From the NCBI GenBank assembly GCA_965247435.1, contig OZ252019.1, positions 2,108,001-2,172,000 of the forward strand: 64,000 nucleotides of DNA, written 5' to 3'. The notes below the pieces were generated by a model, which was not told where the DNA came from, searched no databases, and was given only the letters and a program-made list of their open reading frames with translations. Shown in pieces: positions 34,955-43,839 of this stretch. A program made the position numbers and the translations under genes. Origin of the DNA: Ilyomonas sp965247435. Lineage in GTDB: Bacteria; Bacteroidota; Bacteroidia; Chitinophagales; Chitinophagaceae. Numbering within the stretch: position 1 is the stretch's first letter; each line of letters begins with the position of its first letter.

Positions 34955-35566
34955 TTAACTGCTCTGCTTCTGTACAACACCTTCTACAATGCGGCAAAAA
35001 TCATTGAAAGGAATATCGTCTGCGTTTAATCCCGACAGCGCTATCAGTTTCGGCAGGTTTTTTATAAATTCATTATAATCGTTTTCCACAACGGTGTACC
35101 CTGGAATGGTTGTACGCTTGGAAGCTGTACTCAGCCAGTCCCGTATGTTCCTTACCACCAGTGAAGTATTGTTATTGTGCGCTTTGGTATCTACACCGCT
35201 TAAGTCGGAGATATAATGCTGGTAGCTAAACTTATCCCTTTCAAAAATAAGCGCTGTTTTGGTTTTCTGCTCTTTATTGCCAAACCGCTTGGCGCCAAAG
35301 AAGATGCCCAGTTCAAAAGGCATATTAAACCGGGGCAGGTTATTGGTTAGCTCTGTGCGCGATATATCGTGGATACTGTAGCGGCACTGTTCTACGCAAC
35401 GCATTATTTTATCGAGCCGGCTGTCGCTCGCATCATCTTCGGCGAGGGCGCACACCGGTAAAAAACCACAGCGATATACAGAGAAAACGATGGCCTGCAG
35501 CAACGGCATATACCCATCATCAAAGGGGCAGTTGATAAACACAAAATCGTTGTACCCCATGGCCAT
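34955..35566 (-). CDS. TIR-like/Rossmannoid protein of unknown function
   Basis: A 203-aa soluble protein. The N-terminus FVFINCPFDDGYMPLLQAI looks like the first strand and loop of a TIR-like or nucleoside-deoxyribosyltransferase-like fold. RYSIHDISRTE and LPRFNMPFELGIFFGAKRFG follow; the last resembles the R-x-N-V-x-F-E-L-G motif of TIR-like nucleotide-binding proteins, where the Glu is catalytic. Helical residues 130-200 may be a separate domain. It is encoded 9 bp after a 61-aa Lys/Ala-rich protein. An NAD- or nucleotide-cleaving effector is plausible but unproven. Confidence 0.5.
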   Translation of the reverse strand: MAMGYNDFVFINCPFDDGYMPLLQAIVFSVYRCGFLPVCALAEDDASDSRLDKIMRCVEQCRYSIHDISRTELTNNLPRFNMPFELGIFFGAKRFGNKEQKTKTALIFERDKFSYQHYISDLSGVDTKAHNNNTSLVVRNIRDWLSTASKRTTIPGYTVVENDYNEFIKNLPKLIALSGLNADDIPFNDFCRIVEGVVQKQSS

Positions 35567-35575
35567 ATCATGTAA

Positions 35576-35761
35576 CTATTTGCCGGCTTTTGACGGTTTT
35601 GGAGATGCTTTTTTGGTAACCCGTACCAGCACTTCCGGGGATGGAGCGGAAAGTGCTGTTTCTGCGGCGCCGTTACCATATACAGCCTCAACCGCCGCTT
35701 TTACTGCTGCGCGTGATACAGATGCCGGTTGATTGGAAGTTTTTACCCGTATCTTATTCAT
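35576..35761 (-). CDS. Small Ala/Lys-rich protein, partner of the TIR-like protein
   Basis: A 61-aa protein starting MNKIRVKTSNQPASVSRAA (an upstream Met 6 codons earlier is possible). It has a short central helix (RAAVKAAVEAVYG) and a basic, Pro/Lys-rich tail (VRVTKKASPKPSKAGK). No family is recognised. It ends 9 bp before the TIR-like gene, so they form a likely two-gene unit; whether it is an antitoxin, adaptor or DNA-binding peptide is open. Confidence 0.5.
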   Translation of the reverse strand: MNKIRVKTSNQPASVSRAAVKAAVEAVYGNGAAETALSAPSPEVLVRVTKKASPKPSKAGK

Positions 35762-35786
35762 AAGCGCAAATCTACTCACTTTTTAT

Positions 35787-36230
35787 TTAAAACATGCTCA
35801 GCTTGTGCTTGCCCGAGTACTTAAAAGGCACATTCACAAAAATGCCGGCCTTGCCTACGCGCGTAGTGCCGGCAATATCCACCTGTATTTCCTGGCTAAA
35901 TAAAACATTCAGCGAGTTTTTGTACAGGTTGCGCATATCTACCTGCACGTGCGACGGCAGCGAAAACTCACTGCGCCGGGCGATATGCATGGTGGTATCC
36001 AGCACATATTTACCCAAAAAATTGTGGTTTACAAATATGTCGCAGTCCACATGCCGGAGGTCCACACCAAAATTGTTGGGATTGAAATAAACAAGGTTCA
36101 TAGAAATAGCGGAACGGTCGAAGCCGAGGCTGTCTATAGAAAAGTTTTGTACATCGCGGTAGTCGAAGCCCTGCGGTTTTTTACAGGCGAAAAAGGCAAC
36201 GAACAGAAACGCCAAAGCTGCTATACGCAT
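35787..36230 (-). CDS. LEA type 2-like lipoprotein
   Basis: A 147-aa lipoprotein with lipobox VAFFAC (Cys near 16) and one beta-sandwich domain like LEA14/water-stress proteins (FSIDSLGFDRSAISMNLVYFNPNNFGVDL..., HARRSEFSLPSHVQVDM-like strands). Such proteins occur widely in Bacteroidota; the exact role is unknown. Its stop lies 25 bp before the start of the 61-aa gene, so the three may be read together. Confidence 0.75.
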   Translation of the reverse strand: MRIAALAFLFVAFFACKKPQGFDYRDVQNFSIDSLGFDRSAISMNLVYFNPNNFGVDLRHVDCDIFVNHNFLGKYVLDTTMHIARRSEFSLPSHVQVDMRNLYKNSLNVLFSQEIQVDIAGTTRVGKAGIFVNVPFKYSGKHKLSMF

Positions 36231-36428
36231 ATATTATTTTGCCCGAAAATAGAGAAGATTATTTTTTAACGGGGAATTGCATTGTTAATAGCTTTACAAT
36301 TACATAAAAGCCAATGCCATCGCATGTATATGCTATTTTAAGTTCTTTTCAATGCTTATACTTTTGCAACCGTATTTAATTATAATATCATTGCAAAAAA
36401 TTCATAACAACATCACAAAACAACCATC

Positions 36429-37079
36429 ATGAGAGTAGTATCTATCCTGAGCACATTTATATTATGTGCCGTATCACTCAGCAGCTTTGCACAGCTTGAA
36501 GGCAGCAAAGAAGTGTATGCTTCGCCTAAAATGAATGCAGAAATCGCAAAGCACAAAACGGTAGCCATCCTGCCGTTCAGCGCTACCATCACCTATAAAA
36601 GGCCACCAAAAAATTACGATGAAAACGCACACAAGGCGGAAGAAAAAGCGCTTTCTACCGATCTGCAATCTTCGATGTACACATTTTTGCTGCGCAAGCA
36701 AAGTGATTATACGGTAACGTTTCAGGATGTGGACCGCACCAATACCCTGCTGAAACAAGCGGGCGTATATGAAAAGATGGATGAAGTAACGCAGGATTCT
36801 ATCTGCAAAATATTAAAGGTAGATGCAGTAATAAAAGCCAAGTATGCCTACGAAAAAACAGCCAGCGAAGGTGCGGCCATTGCCAAAACAGTGCTCTTTG
36901 GCGGTTTGGGCAGCAAAACCGGCTCCGGCGGCCTTACGATGCAGATATACAACGGCGGCGATGGCGAACTGCTGTGGCGCTTTTACAAAGCGATGAACGA
37001 CGATGTGTTCAGCTCTACCGATGTGCTGGTAGAACGTATGATGCGCAAAGTAGCCCGCAACTTCCCGTACGACCGGTAA
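36429..37079 (+). CDS. Secreted CsgG/GNA1162-like protein
   Basis: A 216-aa protein with a signal peptide ending near residue 21 (SLSSFA). The body, HKTVAILPFSATITYK, then LSTDLQSSMYTFLLRK, TVTFQDVDRTNTLLKQAG and ICKILKVDAVIKAKY, follows the pattern of CsgG/LpoB/GNA1162-type domains (PF strand, oligomer helix, Q-x-x-x-x-LL-x-x-G segment, VDA-I strand). A Gly-rich hairpin (FGGLGSKTGSGGLT) follows. It lacks a lipobox Cys. A periplasmic or envelope role is likely; the precise function is unknown. Confidence 0.55.
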   Translation: MRVVSILSTFILCAVSLSSFAQLEGSKEVYASPKMNAEIAKHKTVAILPFSATITYKRPPKNYDENAHKAEEKALSTDLQSSMYTFLLRKQSDYTVTFQDVDRTNTLLKQAGVYEKMDEVTQDSICKILKVDAVIKAKYAYEKTASEGAAIAKTVLFGGLGSKTGSGGLTMQIYNGGDGELLWRFYKAMNDDVFSSTDVLVERMMRKVARNFPYDR

Positions 37080-37111
37080 TTGAAACACATAGAAGCAGGC
37101 AATCGTTTAAT

Positions 37112-37146
37112 AAACAAAAGCCCGGCCCTTTGCCGGGCTTTTGTTT
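37112..37146 (+). terminator. Rho-independent terminator
   Basis: Perfect 15-bp stem, arms 37112-37126 and 37132-37146, loop CCTTT, ending in a T-run. It closes the 36429 gene. Confidence 0.88.
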
Positions 37147-37745
37147 TTCTGCCCGCACGGTAGCTGATCAGCAAACTTAGTGCGGATGCTACGCCATATT
37201 AGCCCCGCCTGCAGCCATAATTTTTATTAGGTGCAGCGTTAATCCAACGCATTTTTTACTTTCTCTTCCAGCACTTGTTTTATAAACTCTTTTTTGCTGC
37301 AACGTCGCACCTTCCATTCTCTTTGCTGATTTTTATTTTACGTTTCCAAAGAAATGTACTGGGTCGAATTTCTGTATAGTCGTTGTTATTATCGCTTAAA
37401 AATTCTAATGATGAATGAATAACAATTATTGGATAACCTATCCTGATATGTATTGGACGAAACGTTTTTTTAAGCCAACCTTTGCTTATCTATTGTCCTG
37501 CAACGTTCAGTTTTCATCGGGTAAACGAGTTGCCAAAAATGGCAGCTTACTTACATGGCTTTGTGCATAGGCTGCAGTAGCGTTCTGTCAACCCACAAGC
37601 CGAACCTAATAAAAGATGAGAGTACAAATTAATATACTGTTGTCCAATAGCATTCCAACAAGCCGGGATTGAAGTTGAATAATCAATTGTGCCGTAATTA
37701 ACAAAGTCCGCCGTTATAACGGCCAATATAGTGTGCCGTTTTAAG
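37147..37745. other. Intergenic region before the helicase-HNH gene
   Basis: About 600 bp with no gene that I can support. Several short interrupted frames are present, but none shows a domain. The stretch may be decayed DNA flanking an acquired gene. Confidence 0.4.
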
Positions 37746-40298
37746 TTACGATGTGCTTTTCAATCCGTTTTCCGACCGTGTCAACAATTGTAGGTTGTCA
37801 AGCTCGGTTAATCCGCCGTTGTGCATGGAAACGATGTGGTCAATTTGAAAGTCAAGTTTGTTTTTGCTTTTATACTTTCCTGTTGCGCTTACAAAGTTCC
37901 CTTCCTCGTCACGATGCTTGTTATAAACAGCGTCACTCAACTGCTTCCAATACTCAGGCGCAACTTCCCGAAGTTCGGACATAGGAAGTCTGTTTAACGC
38001 TCTGCTCTCTTTTGTATCTTTAGCGATAACAATTGATTTTTTGAAAAGGTCGGGATTAGAAAGCCTGCGAACGGCAAGGTCAATCTCGTTAAGAAAGTAC
38101 CGTTTATCGTAACCAAAAAAAGCTTTCCACTCTGTTATATTACTGTCCCAAAGACTACTTTTATATTCTTCTTCCTCACGCCTTCCTTTGTTTTCGTCAA
38201 TAATGGTTTGCGCAACTTTCGTGAGGTCATATTTAGACCTTTCTTTTAGTTCAATGTATTTTGGCTCTACATCGGTCTGTGCATAAAACTGCAAAATGTC
38301 TTTAATGTCTTGCACATAGTAAGCAGGATACTTCAAGCTGCCATAAAAAAATTCATCGTCTATCTTCTCTGCTAAGTCATCAAGTTCGTTCTCCGTAAGG
38401 TTTTCCCGGTCGGTCAGTTTGTACTTTTCAAAGAACTGCGGCAAGGCGTTAATAAAGTCGCTGTAAGATTGGCGAATATTATCGTAAACAAGCACTTCGC
38501 AATTCTTTTCGTGAGCTTCGTCGTCAAAAGGCTGCAGGATGGAGAAGTGATAAATTCCTAAAGGAATGCGTTCAATGAAATCAAGTTTTTCAAGTTCTTC
38601 CCGCACTTCAGCAGCAATTGTCTTGTTAGTAAGGCTTGCAAACTCCTCTATTTTACTAATGGCAACAAGACGAATAAGCTGTTTCTTAGTGTCTGGCTGC
38701 TTATCGTTAAAATCAACGTTTGCTTCAATCAGCAGCTTTTCGGGATTAACCCATGCTACCTTTTCTCTCCACTCGTCAATAAAGCTTACGATGTAGGCGT
38801 CTTTAGTTCCGCCTGCCCGTTCGCCACGCAAGCCACGCCCAATCATTTGGGTCATTAAAATTGGCGATATGGTCGGACGTGCAAGAAAAACCGATTGTAC
38901 ATTCGGAATGTCTGTTCCCTCAGTCAAAATATTTACATTAATGAGTACTTCCAAATCGCCTTTGCGGAAACGATTAATAATTTCAGGGTTATCTTTTTTC
39001 AGGTTAACGCCGGTCACCATGTCTTTAACGATTGAAATAACAAAGTCCGACTTAATGCCTTGCTCCTGAAACAATTTGTTTAAGGCAATCGCATTGAACA
39101 CATTAAGCGCAAATACAATTGTTTGTTTGTATTTGCTTTTGTTGTTGATATATCGGTTCACAATCGCCCAATTCCGCTGATCATTTTCGGCAATGGTTTG
39201 CGCTGTTCCTCTGCCGATGCTTTCAATGTCAAAGTATTGAAGGTTGTCAAGCTGCTCATCATCTAAATAACGGGTCATGTCAAATCCGGTACTCACTTCT
39301 TCAAAAATGGGTTCAGATAATATCCCGCGGCTAATAAGTGTTCGCAAGTCAACCTTATACACTATATCGTCGGGAAAAACTTTTGCAAGCAAACCCTGCT
39401 CGGCTTCGGCAGTGCGAAAAGGTGTTGCGGTTAAGCCTAACAACCGAAACTCACCGACTTTGTCTCGCAGGTTATCAATTAATTTTCGGTAAGTTTTTGC
39501 TGTGGCATGATGGGCTTCATCAATGACGAGAAAAATCTCCTTGTCATTTCCCTTTAGCCAATTATTGTAAAGATGGTCAAAGCCGGCATTCAAGCTGTCT
39601 TTACTGGAAAGAATAATATCATCAGTGCGCTGGATATTTACCGGCTTGTCGTGAATGCCCGAAACAAGACGGTAGTTCAACTTCGTCTTGTTTGGAAAAA
39701 TGTCTTTGTAGGAAAGTTGCTTATGAAAGGTACGCTGTGCTTGTTCTAACAGTTCATGGCGGTGCGCTACCCATAAAACCTTTTTGCCTTTGTCCAGATA
39801 GTTCTTTGCAAGCCAATAAGCGGCAGTTAGGGTTTTACCGCCGCCTGTCGGCAAAACCAAAAGCCCTTCAAAAGGATTTTTATTGGAGCGAACAATTTTT
39901 GTTTGCAAACGTTCAACCGCTTCCTCCTGATGCTTGTATAGTGTGATGCCGCTTTCTTCTTGTGCAATATCAATCGTTCCTGCGTGTTTGTAGGCTATTC
40001 TTCTTTGGCTGTGCTTTTCCTCGCCATTTAACTGCTCCTGACCGTTTTTTCGAAAGGTTACGGTCTCGTGTTTGTTGAAGTCAAAAATGGACTTGCGTTC
40101 TTCCCGTCCGCAATGGAGTGTTAAGCCTTGTTTCTTAAACTGGTAGTCAAATTTTCTAAGCAATTCCATGTTGTTAGGTGTCCGGTTGCCTGCACCGGTT
40201 ACAAAGCTGTCAAAACCCCGGTATGTATATCCGTACTTATTGTTTTCAATGGATTGTATGATGTCAGTAACGATAGCTTTAATTTCTTTTAGTTCCAT
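37746..40298 (-). CDS. DEAH-box superfamily 2 helicase with C-terminal HNH nuclease
   Basis: An 850-aa protein. Residues 1-110 are an uncharacterised N-terminal domain. A SF2 helicase follows: Q-motif-like LYKHQEEAVERL, Walker A TGGGKT at 151-156, DEAH box near 260, GLTATPFR, then the second RecA domain with NVNILTEGTDIP and motif VI QMIGRGLRG. Residues about 520-800 are alpha-rich and unknown. The C-terminus is an HNH endonuclease (FQIDHIVSMHNGGLTELDNLQLL; the last Asn/His pair looks shortened). The gene stands alone in an accessory zone; a restriction-like or other anti-invader role is an inference. Confidence 0.8.
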   Translation of the reverse strand: MELKEIKAIVTDIIQSIENNKYGYTYRGFDSFVTGAGNRTPNNMELLRKFDYQFKKQGLTLHCGREERKSIFDFNKHETVTFRKNGQEQLNGEEKHSQRRIAYKHAGTIDIAQEESGITLYKHQEEAVERLQTKIVRSNKNPFEGLLVLPTGGGKTLTAAYWLAKNYLDKGKKVLWVAHRHELLEQAQRTFHKQLSYKDIFPNKTKLNYRLVSGIHDKPVNIQRTDDIILSSKDSLNAGFDHLYNNWLKGNDKEIFLVIDEAHHATAKTYRKLIDNLRDKVGEFRLLGLTATPFRTAEAEQGLLAKVFPDDIVYKVDLRTLISRGILSEPIFEEVSTGFDMTRYLDDEQLDNLQYFDIESIGRGTAQTIAENDQRNWAIVNRYINNKSKYKQTIVFALNVFNAIALNKLFQEQGIKSDFVISIVKDMVTGVNLKKDNPEIINRFRKGDLEVLINVNILTEGTDIPNVQSVFLARPTISPILMTQMIGRGLRGERAGGTKDAYIVSFIDEWREKVAWVNPEKLLIEANVDFNDKQPDTKKQLIRLVAISKIEEFASLTNKTIAAEVREELEKLDFIERIPLGIYHFSILQPFDDEAHEKNCEVLVYDNIRQSYSDFINALPQFFEKYKLTDRENLTENELDDLAEKIDDEFFYGSLKYPAYYVQDIKDILQFYAQTDVEPKYIELKERSKYDLTKVAQTIIDENKGRREEEEYKSSLWDSNITEWKAFFGYDKRYFLNEIDLAVRRLSNPDLFKKSIVIAKDTKESRALNRLPMSELREVAPEYWKQLSDAVYNKHRDEEGNFVSATGKYKSKNKLDFQIDHIVSMHNGGLTELDNLQLLTRSENGLKSTS

Positions 40299-40996
40299 GT
40301 CGGCAAGATAGTTTCTTTAGTTTGCTTGGTGTGTAAAATGGCAGCCTACCCAACAACTCAAATATACGCAACTCCCCCATTCAACTTACGGCAATGCATA
40401 GACAAAGAGGCGTATGTACGCACTACAACCGCTGCCGCAAAAGATACCCTATCCCCTCCTCCACCCGCGCGATATAGCAAAAACTTTTTCGGAGGGCATC
40501 AGCGCTGCTGCGGAGGCCATCTGAAGTTCTTCGGATGCCCTCCGCAGTTCGTGCGATAGGGTAAAAACTTTTTCGGATGCCATCAGCGCTCCTGCTGATG
40601 CCATCCGAAACGCCGTAAATGCCCATCGCAGCTTCCGCCGATGCCATGCGAAACGTTTCGGATGGCATCGGCGCTCCGGCCGGCAGGCTCCGAACTTCTT
40701 CGGATGCTATCAGCGCGGGCGCTGATAGCATCCGAAAGCCTTTTTGCGCGCCATCGCACCGGAGCACACCAGGCTGCCCCGGCCTGCCGGCATCTTCCAC
40801 CGCTGCCGCTGCCACTTATTCCGGCTTATAATTCGCTTAAAACGCTTTCCCTACAGCAGAAATTTTTATTTTAGCCGTATTAAATTATACAGCAGGCTTT
40901 TACTGCTCTATTACTATCCGTATCAAAAACCTTTTTATCCATATCACACAAACAAAATCGCCATCCTTTATTTTATCACTATAAATTCCTTATGCT
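40299..40996. other. Intergenic zone with a palindromic 21-bp-period array
   Basis: Between helicase and the 40997 gene. Its core, about 40480-40760, is packed with nested palindromes built on GGATGCCATC-like units. The clearest is a perfect 18-bp inverted repeat with arms 40699-40716 and 40719-40736. Both strands read as heptad repeats (next entry). Confidence 0.6.
40423..40815 (-). repeat. Heptad-repeat array, open on the minus strand (130 codons)
   Basis: The minus strand is open for 130 codons and reads in 7-residue units: MASAEAA, MGIYGVS, DGISRSA, DGIRKSF, YPIARTA, EGIRRTS, DGLRSSA, DALRKSF, CYIARVE. The plus strand also shows heptads (IAASADA, MRNVSDG, IGAPAGR, LRTSSDA, ISAGADS, IRKPFCA from 40622), because the unit GATGCCATC is close to its own reverse complement. 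It is unclear whether either is translated. I annotate it as a repeat, not a firm gene. Confidence 0.55.
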
Positions 40997-41968
40997 ATGA
41001 AGCCCGACTACGATTTGCTTTTTGGTAACTTTTTTAACGATCCGCGCATTATTGATGCCCGCCTGTTCACCTTTGGCGAAGACAGCCTCAACCACTTTAT
41101 CAGCGCCAATACCAACAGCCGGTACGATGCTACCATTGCCTCCCTCACGCCGCTGGTGGCTGCTTTTGGCAGCGAGCAGGGCGATGTTGCCTTTGCCCTC
41201 AACCGGCAAAAAGGCAATACCGATACGACCGATGCGCTGCTGGCAGAATTTATAAATACAATGCGCAGCCGCGAAGGCGAAATCGGCTACAAGTTAGGCG
41301 GCAAAGACACGCCGGCTTACCTGCTGTTTTACCCGCAGGGCATCAGCCAATATACCCGCGCTACCAAGGCAGCTATGCCGGTGCTTACCCACCAGGTTAA
41401 GATGGCGGCCACTGCACATGCCGCGCAGTTAGGCGCAGAGCTTACTGCCCTGCTTGGCAACTTTGGCGCCCGGTGGACGGCTACGCGCGGCAGCCAGGAG
41501 CAGCAGATGGGCAGTGTAGATACCAGCCGCGGCGAGCGTACAGCCGCACGCCGCAACCTGGAGCGCGGGCTGCTTAATGCGATACATGTGGTAGCGCTGA
41601 GCGATATTGGCAATGTGGCGCTGGGTGAAGGCCTTTTCAACTTTAGCCTGCTGTACGGACAAACCAAACACGAGCACAGCAACTACGCTGCTGTAGTAGG
41701 CGTGGATGAAACGGCCGCAGTGGCCAACCGGCTGTTTCCCCATCCGGCAATGATACGGGTAAGCAATACGGGCACCAACGCGGCTTTTGTAATTTATTTG
41801 GGCGCTACGGTTAATGCTGCGCCGCCGGCAGCAGCAACGGCCATCAACCCCGGTGAGAGCCGCGAGTTTGTGCCCGCCAAGCTTGGCGATGTGCAAAATA
41901 CTTACCTGCTTATTAAGAATACCAGCATGGTTAATAGCTGCAGCTACGCAGTAGAGATTGTAGGATAA
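40997..41968 (+). CDS. Uncharacterised protein downstream of a heptad array
   Basis: A 323-aa cytoplasmic protein with no recognised family. Residues 1-230 are mostly helical with Ala/Leu/Thr-rich segments (ATIASLTPLVAAFGSEQGDVAFAL, HAAQLGAELTALLGNFGARW). Residues about 240-323 are beta-rich (AMIRVSNTGTNAAFVIYLGATV, INPGESREFVPAKLGDVQNTYLLIKNTS). This helical-core/beta-tail layout and the upstream heptad array are shared with the 14529 protein, though I see no strong residue identity. The 42026 gene follows after 57 bp, so an operon is likely. Confidence 0.65.
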   Translation: MKPDYDLLFGNFFNDPRIIDARLFTFGEDSLNHFISANTNSRYDATIASLTPLVAAFGSEQGDVAFALNRQKGNTDTTDALLAEFINTMRSREGEIGYKLGGKDTPAYLLFYPQGISQYTRATKAAMPVLTHQVKMAATAHAAQLGAELTALLGNFGARWTATRGSQEQQMGSVDTSRGERTAARRNLERGLLNAIHVVALSDIGNVALGEGLFNFSLLYGQTKHEHSNYAAVVGVDETAAVANRLFPHPAMIRVSNTGTNAAFVIYLGATVNAAPPAAATAINPGESREFVPAKLGDVQNTYLLIKNTSMVNSCSYAVEIVG

Positions 41969-42025
41969 TGAAAACAGGAAGCACGGCAGGGTAATACAAT
42001 TTTTATATACTAAAAACATACAACA

Positions 42026-43192
42026 ATGGAAGAAGCTAAACAACCCAACCCACACGAGCTGAAACAGCAGGAAGAAAAGCGCGTATGGGATGAGCTGGAA
42101 GCCGAAACGGCCGCCTGGCTGGCAAACAACCCGAAGGTGCAGGAGTACCTGAACGGCTTTAAAGCGCACGATGTACAATATTTTAAGCAAGCATACCCGC
42201 GGTTAAAAGCGCAGTTTATGCAATACGGCGCGTCGCTTGGCGACCTGCCCCAGCAACTGCAGGAAAGCTATATACAATGTGCCGCCGACCGGCTGATGGA
42301 TATACAGCGCAAAAAACTGTTTAACCTGATGTGCCGCTGGGATGCCCGGCTGATTGACCTGGAAAGCATAAAAATATCCAACGACTTTCTTAAGTGGGAC
42401 CATGATATGGAGAACTGCCCGCTTATAAGCCCCATCAGCCAGGAAGAGTTTGATTTGTACATGGAGTTTGTACAGACCGGTGAATTTGAAAAAGATAGTG
42501 AAATCTCCATCGGCCACTACGATTATTACCGGGACAAGGAAGAAACCTACGAAGACCGGCCGGCCTGGTTTAAGTTTGAAGAACACCACACCGGCCACGA
42601 CAGCTATTTAAACCTGCCGATGCTGCGCTCGGCCAAAGAAGACGAGTACCGCAAACGCTGGAGTAAAGAAAGAGACCGGAAAACGGAAATAATGTACGAG
42701 ACCGGCGAGGCCAAACGGTTTGTGCCGGACGAGCGCCCGGAATTAACCACCTACTATTATGCGCACCTCGAGCAGTTTATTATACACAACGAAAGCAAGG
42801 AAGTATTGCATTTGTTCCGGAAGCACTACGATTACTTTCACGACGAACTGATACGCGATAATGAGGAGGATGAAGAAAACAGCCGGCTTACGCAGCGCGC
42901 CGAAAGTATTATCCACAGCCTGTCGGGCATTAAAGACAAAATAGCGGTGGAAGCCAGCGACGATTGGCGCGAAGCGCTGATTGATGGCTTTGAGACTTAT
43001 GAAAGAAACCAGGTGCTGCACGCGCTGCCGTATGCCTACAGCGATTACACCATGCGCAAGCAATTAGGGATAACTATCAGTAAAGAGGACAATGACCGCC
43101 GGCAATTTGATATGCAGTTGATAGATATGGTGCGCGACCAGATATTGTGCGGCCGCGAACTGAACGGCGAGCCGAGAGACCTGGAGTTCTGA
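42026..43192 (+). CDS. Uncharacterised acidic helical protein
   Basis: A 388-aa, highly charged, soluble protein with no recognised domain. Charged helices dominate: HELKQQEEKRVWDELEAETAAWL near the start, then CAADRLMDIQRKKLFNLMCRWDARLIDL and DNEEDEENSRLTQRAESIIHSL. No signal peptide, membrane segment or catalytic motif is seen. It probably forms an operon with the 40997 gene and ends at a strong terminator. Helix-rich composition suggests a structural or binding role, but this is only a guess. Confidence 0.6.
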   Translation: MEEAKQPNPHELKQQEEKRVWDELEAETAAWLANNPKVQEYLNGFKAHDVQYFKQAYPRLKAQFMQYGASLGDLPQQLQESYIQCAADRLMDIQRKKLFNLMCRWDARLIDLESIKISNDFLKWDHDMENCPLISPISQEEFDLYMEFVQTGEFEKDSEISIGHYDYYRDKEETYEDRPAWFKFEEHHTGHDSYLNLPMLRSAKEDEYRKRWSKERDRKTEIMYETGEAKRFVPDERPELTTYYYAHLEQFIIHNESKEVLHLFRKHYDYFHDELIRDNEEDEENSRLTQRAESIIHSLSGIKDKIAVEASDDWREALIDGFETYERNQVLHALPYAYSDYTMRKQLGITISKEDNDRRQFDMQLIDMVRDQILCGRELNGEPRDLEF

Positions 43193-43215
43193 GGAGATGT
43201 AACTATCTTTAAAAT

Positions 43216-43249
43216 AAAAGCCCGCAGTAAAATGATACTGCGGGCTTTT
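43216..43249 (+). terminator. Rho-independent terminator between convergent genes
   Basis: Perfect 14-bp stem, arms 43216-43229 and 43236-43249, loop AAATGA, with A-run and T-run flanks. It could serve both the 42026 gene and the convergent Nudix gene ending at 43252. Confidence 0.88.
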
Positions 43250-43251
43250 TG

Positions 43252-43839
43252 TTATAACGTAATACTCAGTTTGCCTAACTTTTGCAAGGCATAAAAAATA
43301 GTGGTGGTATGCATCGCCTGTATAATCCCGTTGTTCAACACCATTTGTACAAAATCGCCCAGCGATACCAATTCCACTACAATTTCTTCATTCTCGTCAA
43401 ACGACTGAGGGTGTGTAAGCCTGCCGCCGGTAAGTAAAAACATATTCATCCAGTTGGTGTTGGTACTTGGGTTGGGCGAGGTGCGGCCTAAAAACTCCAC
43501 GTTATCAAAAGTATAACCCGTTTCTTCTATAAACTCACGCCGTATCGCCGCTTCGGGGCTGGCGTCGGTAGCGTCTATCACACCGCCCGGTATCTCCGTA
43601 CACACCTGCTCTATCGCATGGCGGTATTGTTTTACCAGCACCACTTCATTGCTTTCTGTAATGCCTACCCCGGTGGCCCACTGCGGATACTCGATTACAT
43701 AATACGGATATACAATTTTGCCATCGCTCTTCTGGCACTTATCGCGGCGGGCGCGCAACCATGTATCATTGAATAAATATTCAGAAGAAAGCGTTTTCCA
43801 TTTCATTTGTTCGTCATCTGCATCGTGTATTATTTCCAT
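43252..43839 (-). CDS. Nudix hydrolase (ADP-sugar pyrophosphatase-like)
   Basis: A 195-aa protein with the beta-strand domain of ADP-ribose/ADP-sugar pyrophosphatases, VVLVKQYRHAIEQVCTEIPGG, then a Nudix box GGVIDATDASPEAAIRREFIEETGY. The box carries an Asp where the first Glu is usual and one extra residue before REF, but the metal-binding REFIEE core is intact. The substrate is not certain. The start overlaps the end of the upstream DinB/YfiT gene by 10 bp, so the two are coupled. Confidence 0.85.
   Translation of the reverse strand: MEIIHDADDEQMKWKTLSSEYLFNDTWLRARRDKCQKSDGKIVYPYYVIEYPQWATGVGITESNEVVLVKQYRHAIEQVCTEIPGGVIDATDASPEAAIRREFIEETGYTFDNVEFLGRTSPNPSTNTNWMNMFLLTGGRLTHPQSFDENEEIVVELVSLGDFVQMVLNNGIIQAMHTTTIFYALQKLGKLSITL

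Noticed and set aside
40423..40815. CRISPR array
   Set aside because: Repeat units are 21 bp, contiguous, degenerate and palindromic, with no spacers of constant length and no cas genes.
41429..42190. A 253-codon minus-strand frame across 40997 and 42026 genes
   Set aside because: No domain is seen, and it spans the junction of two plus-strand genes with better start context and codon use.
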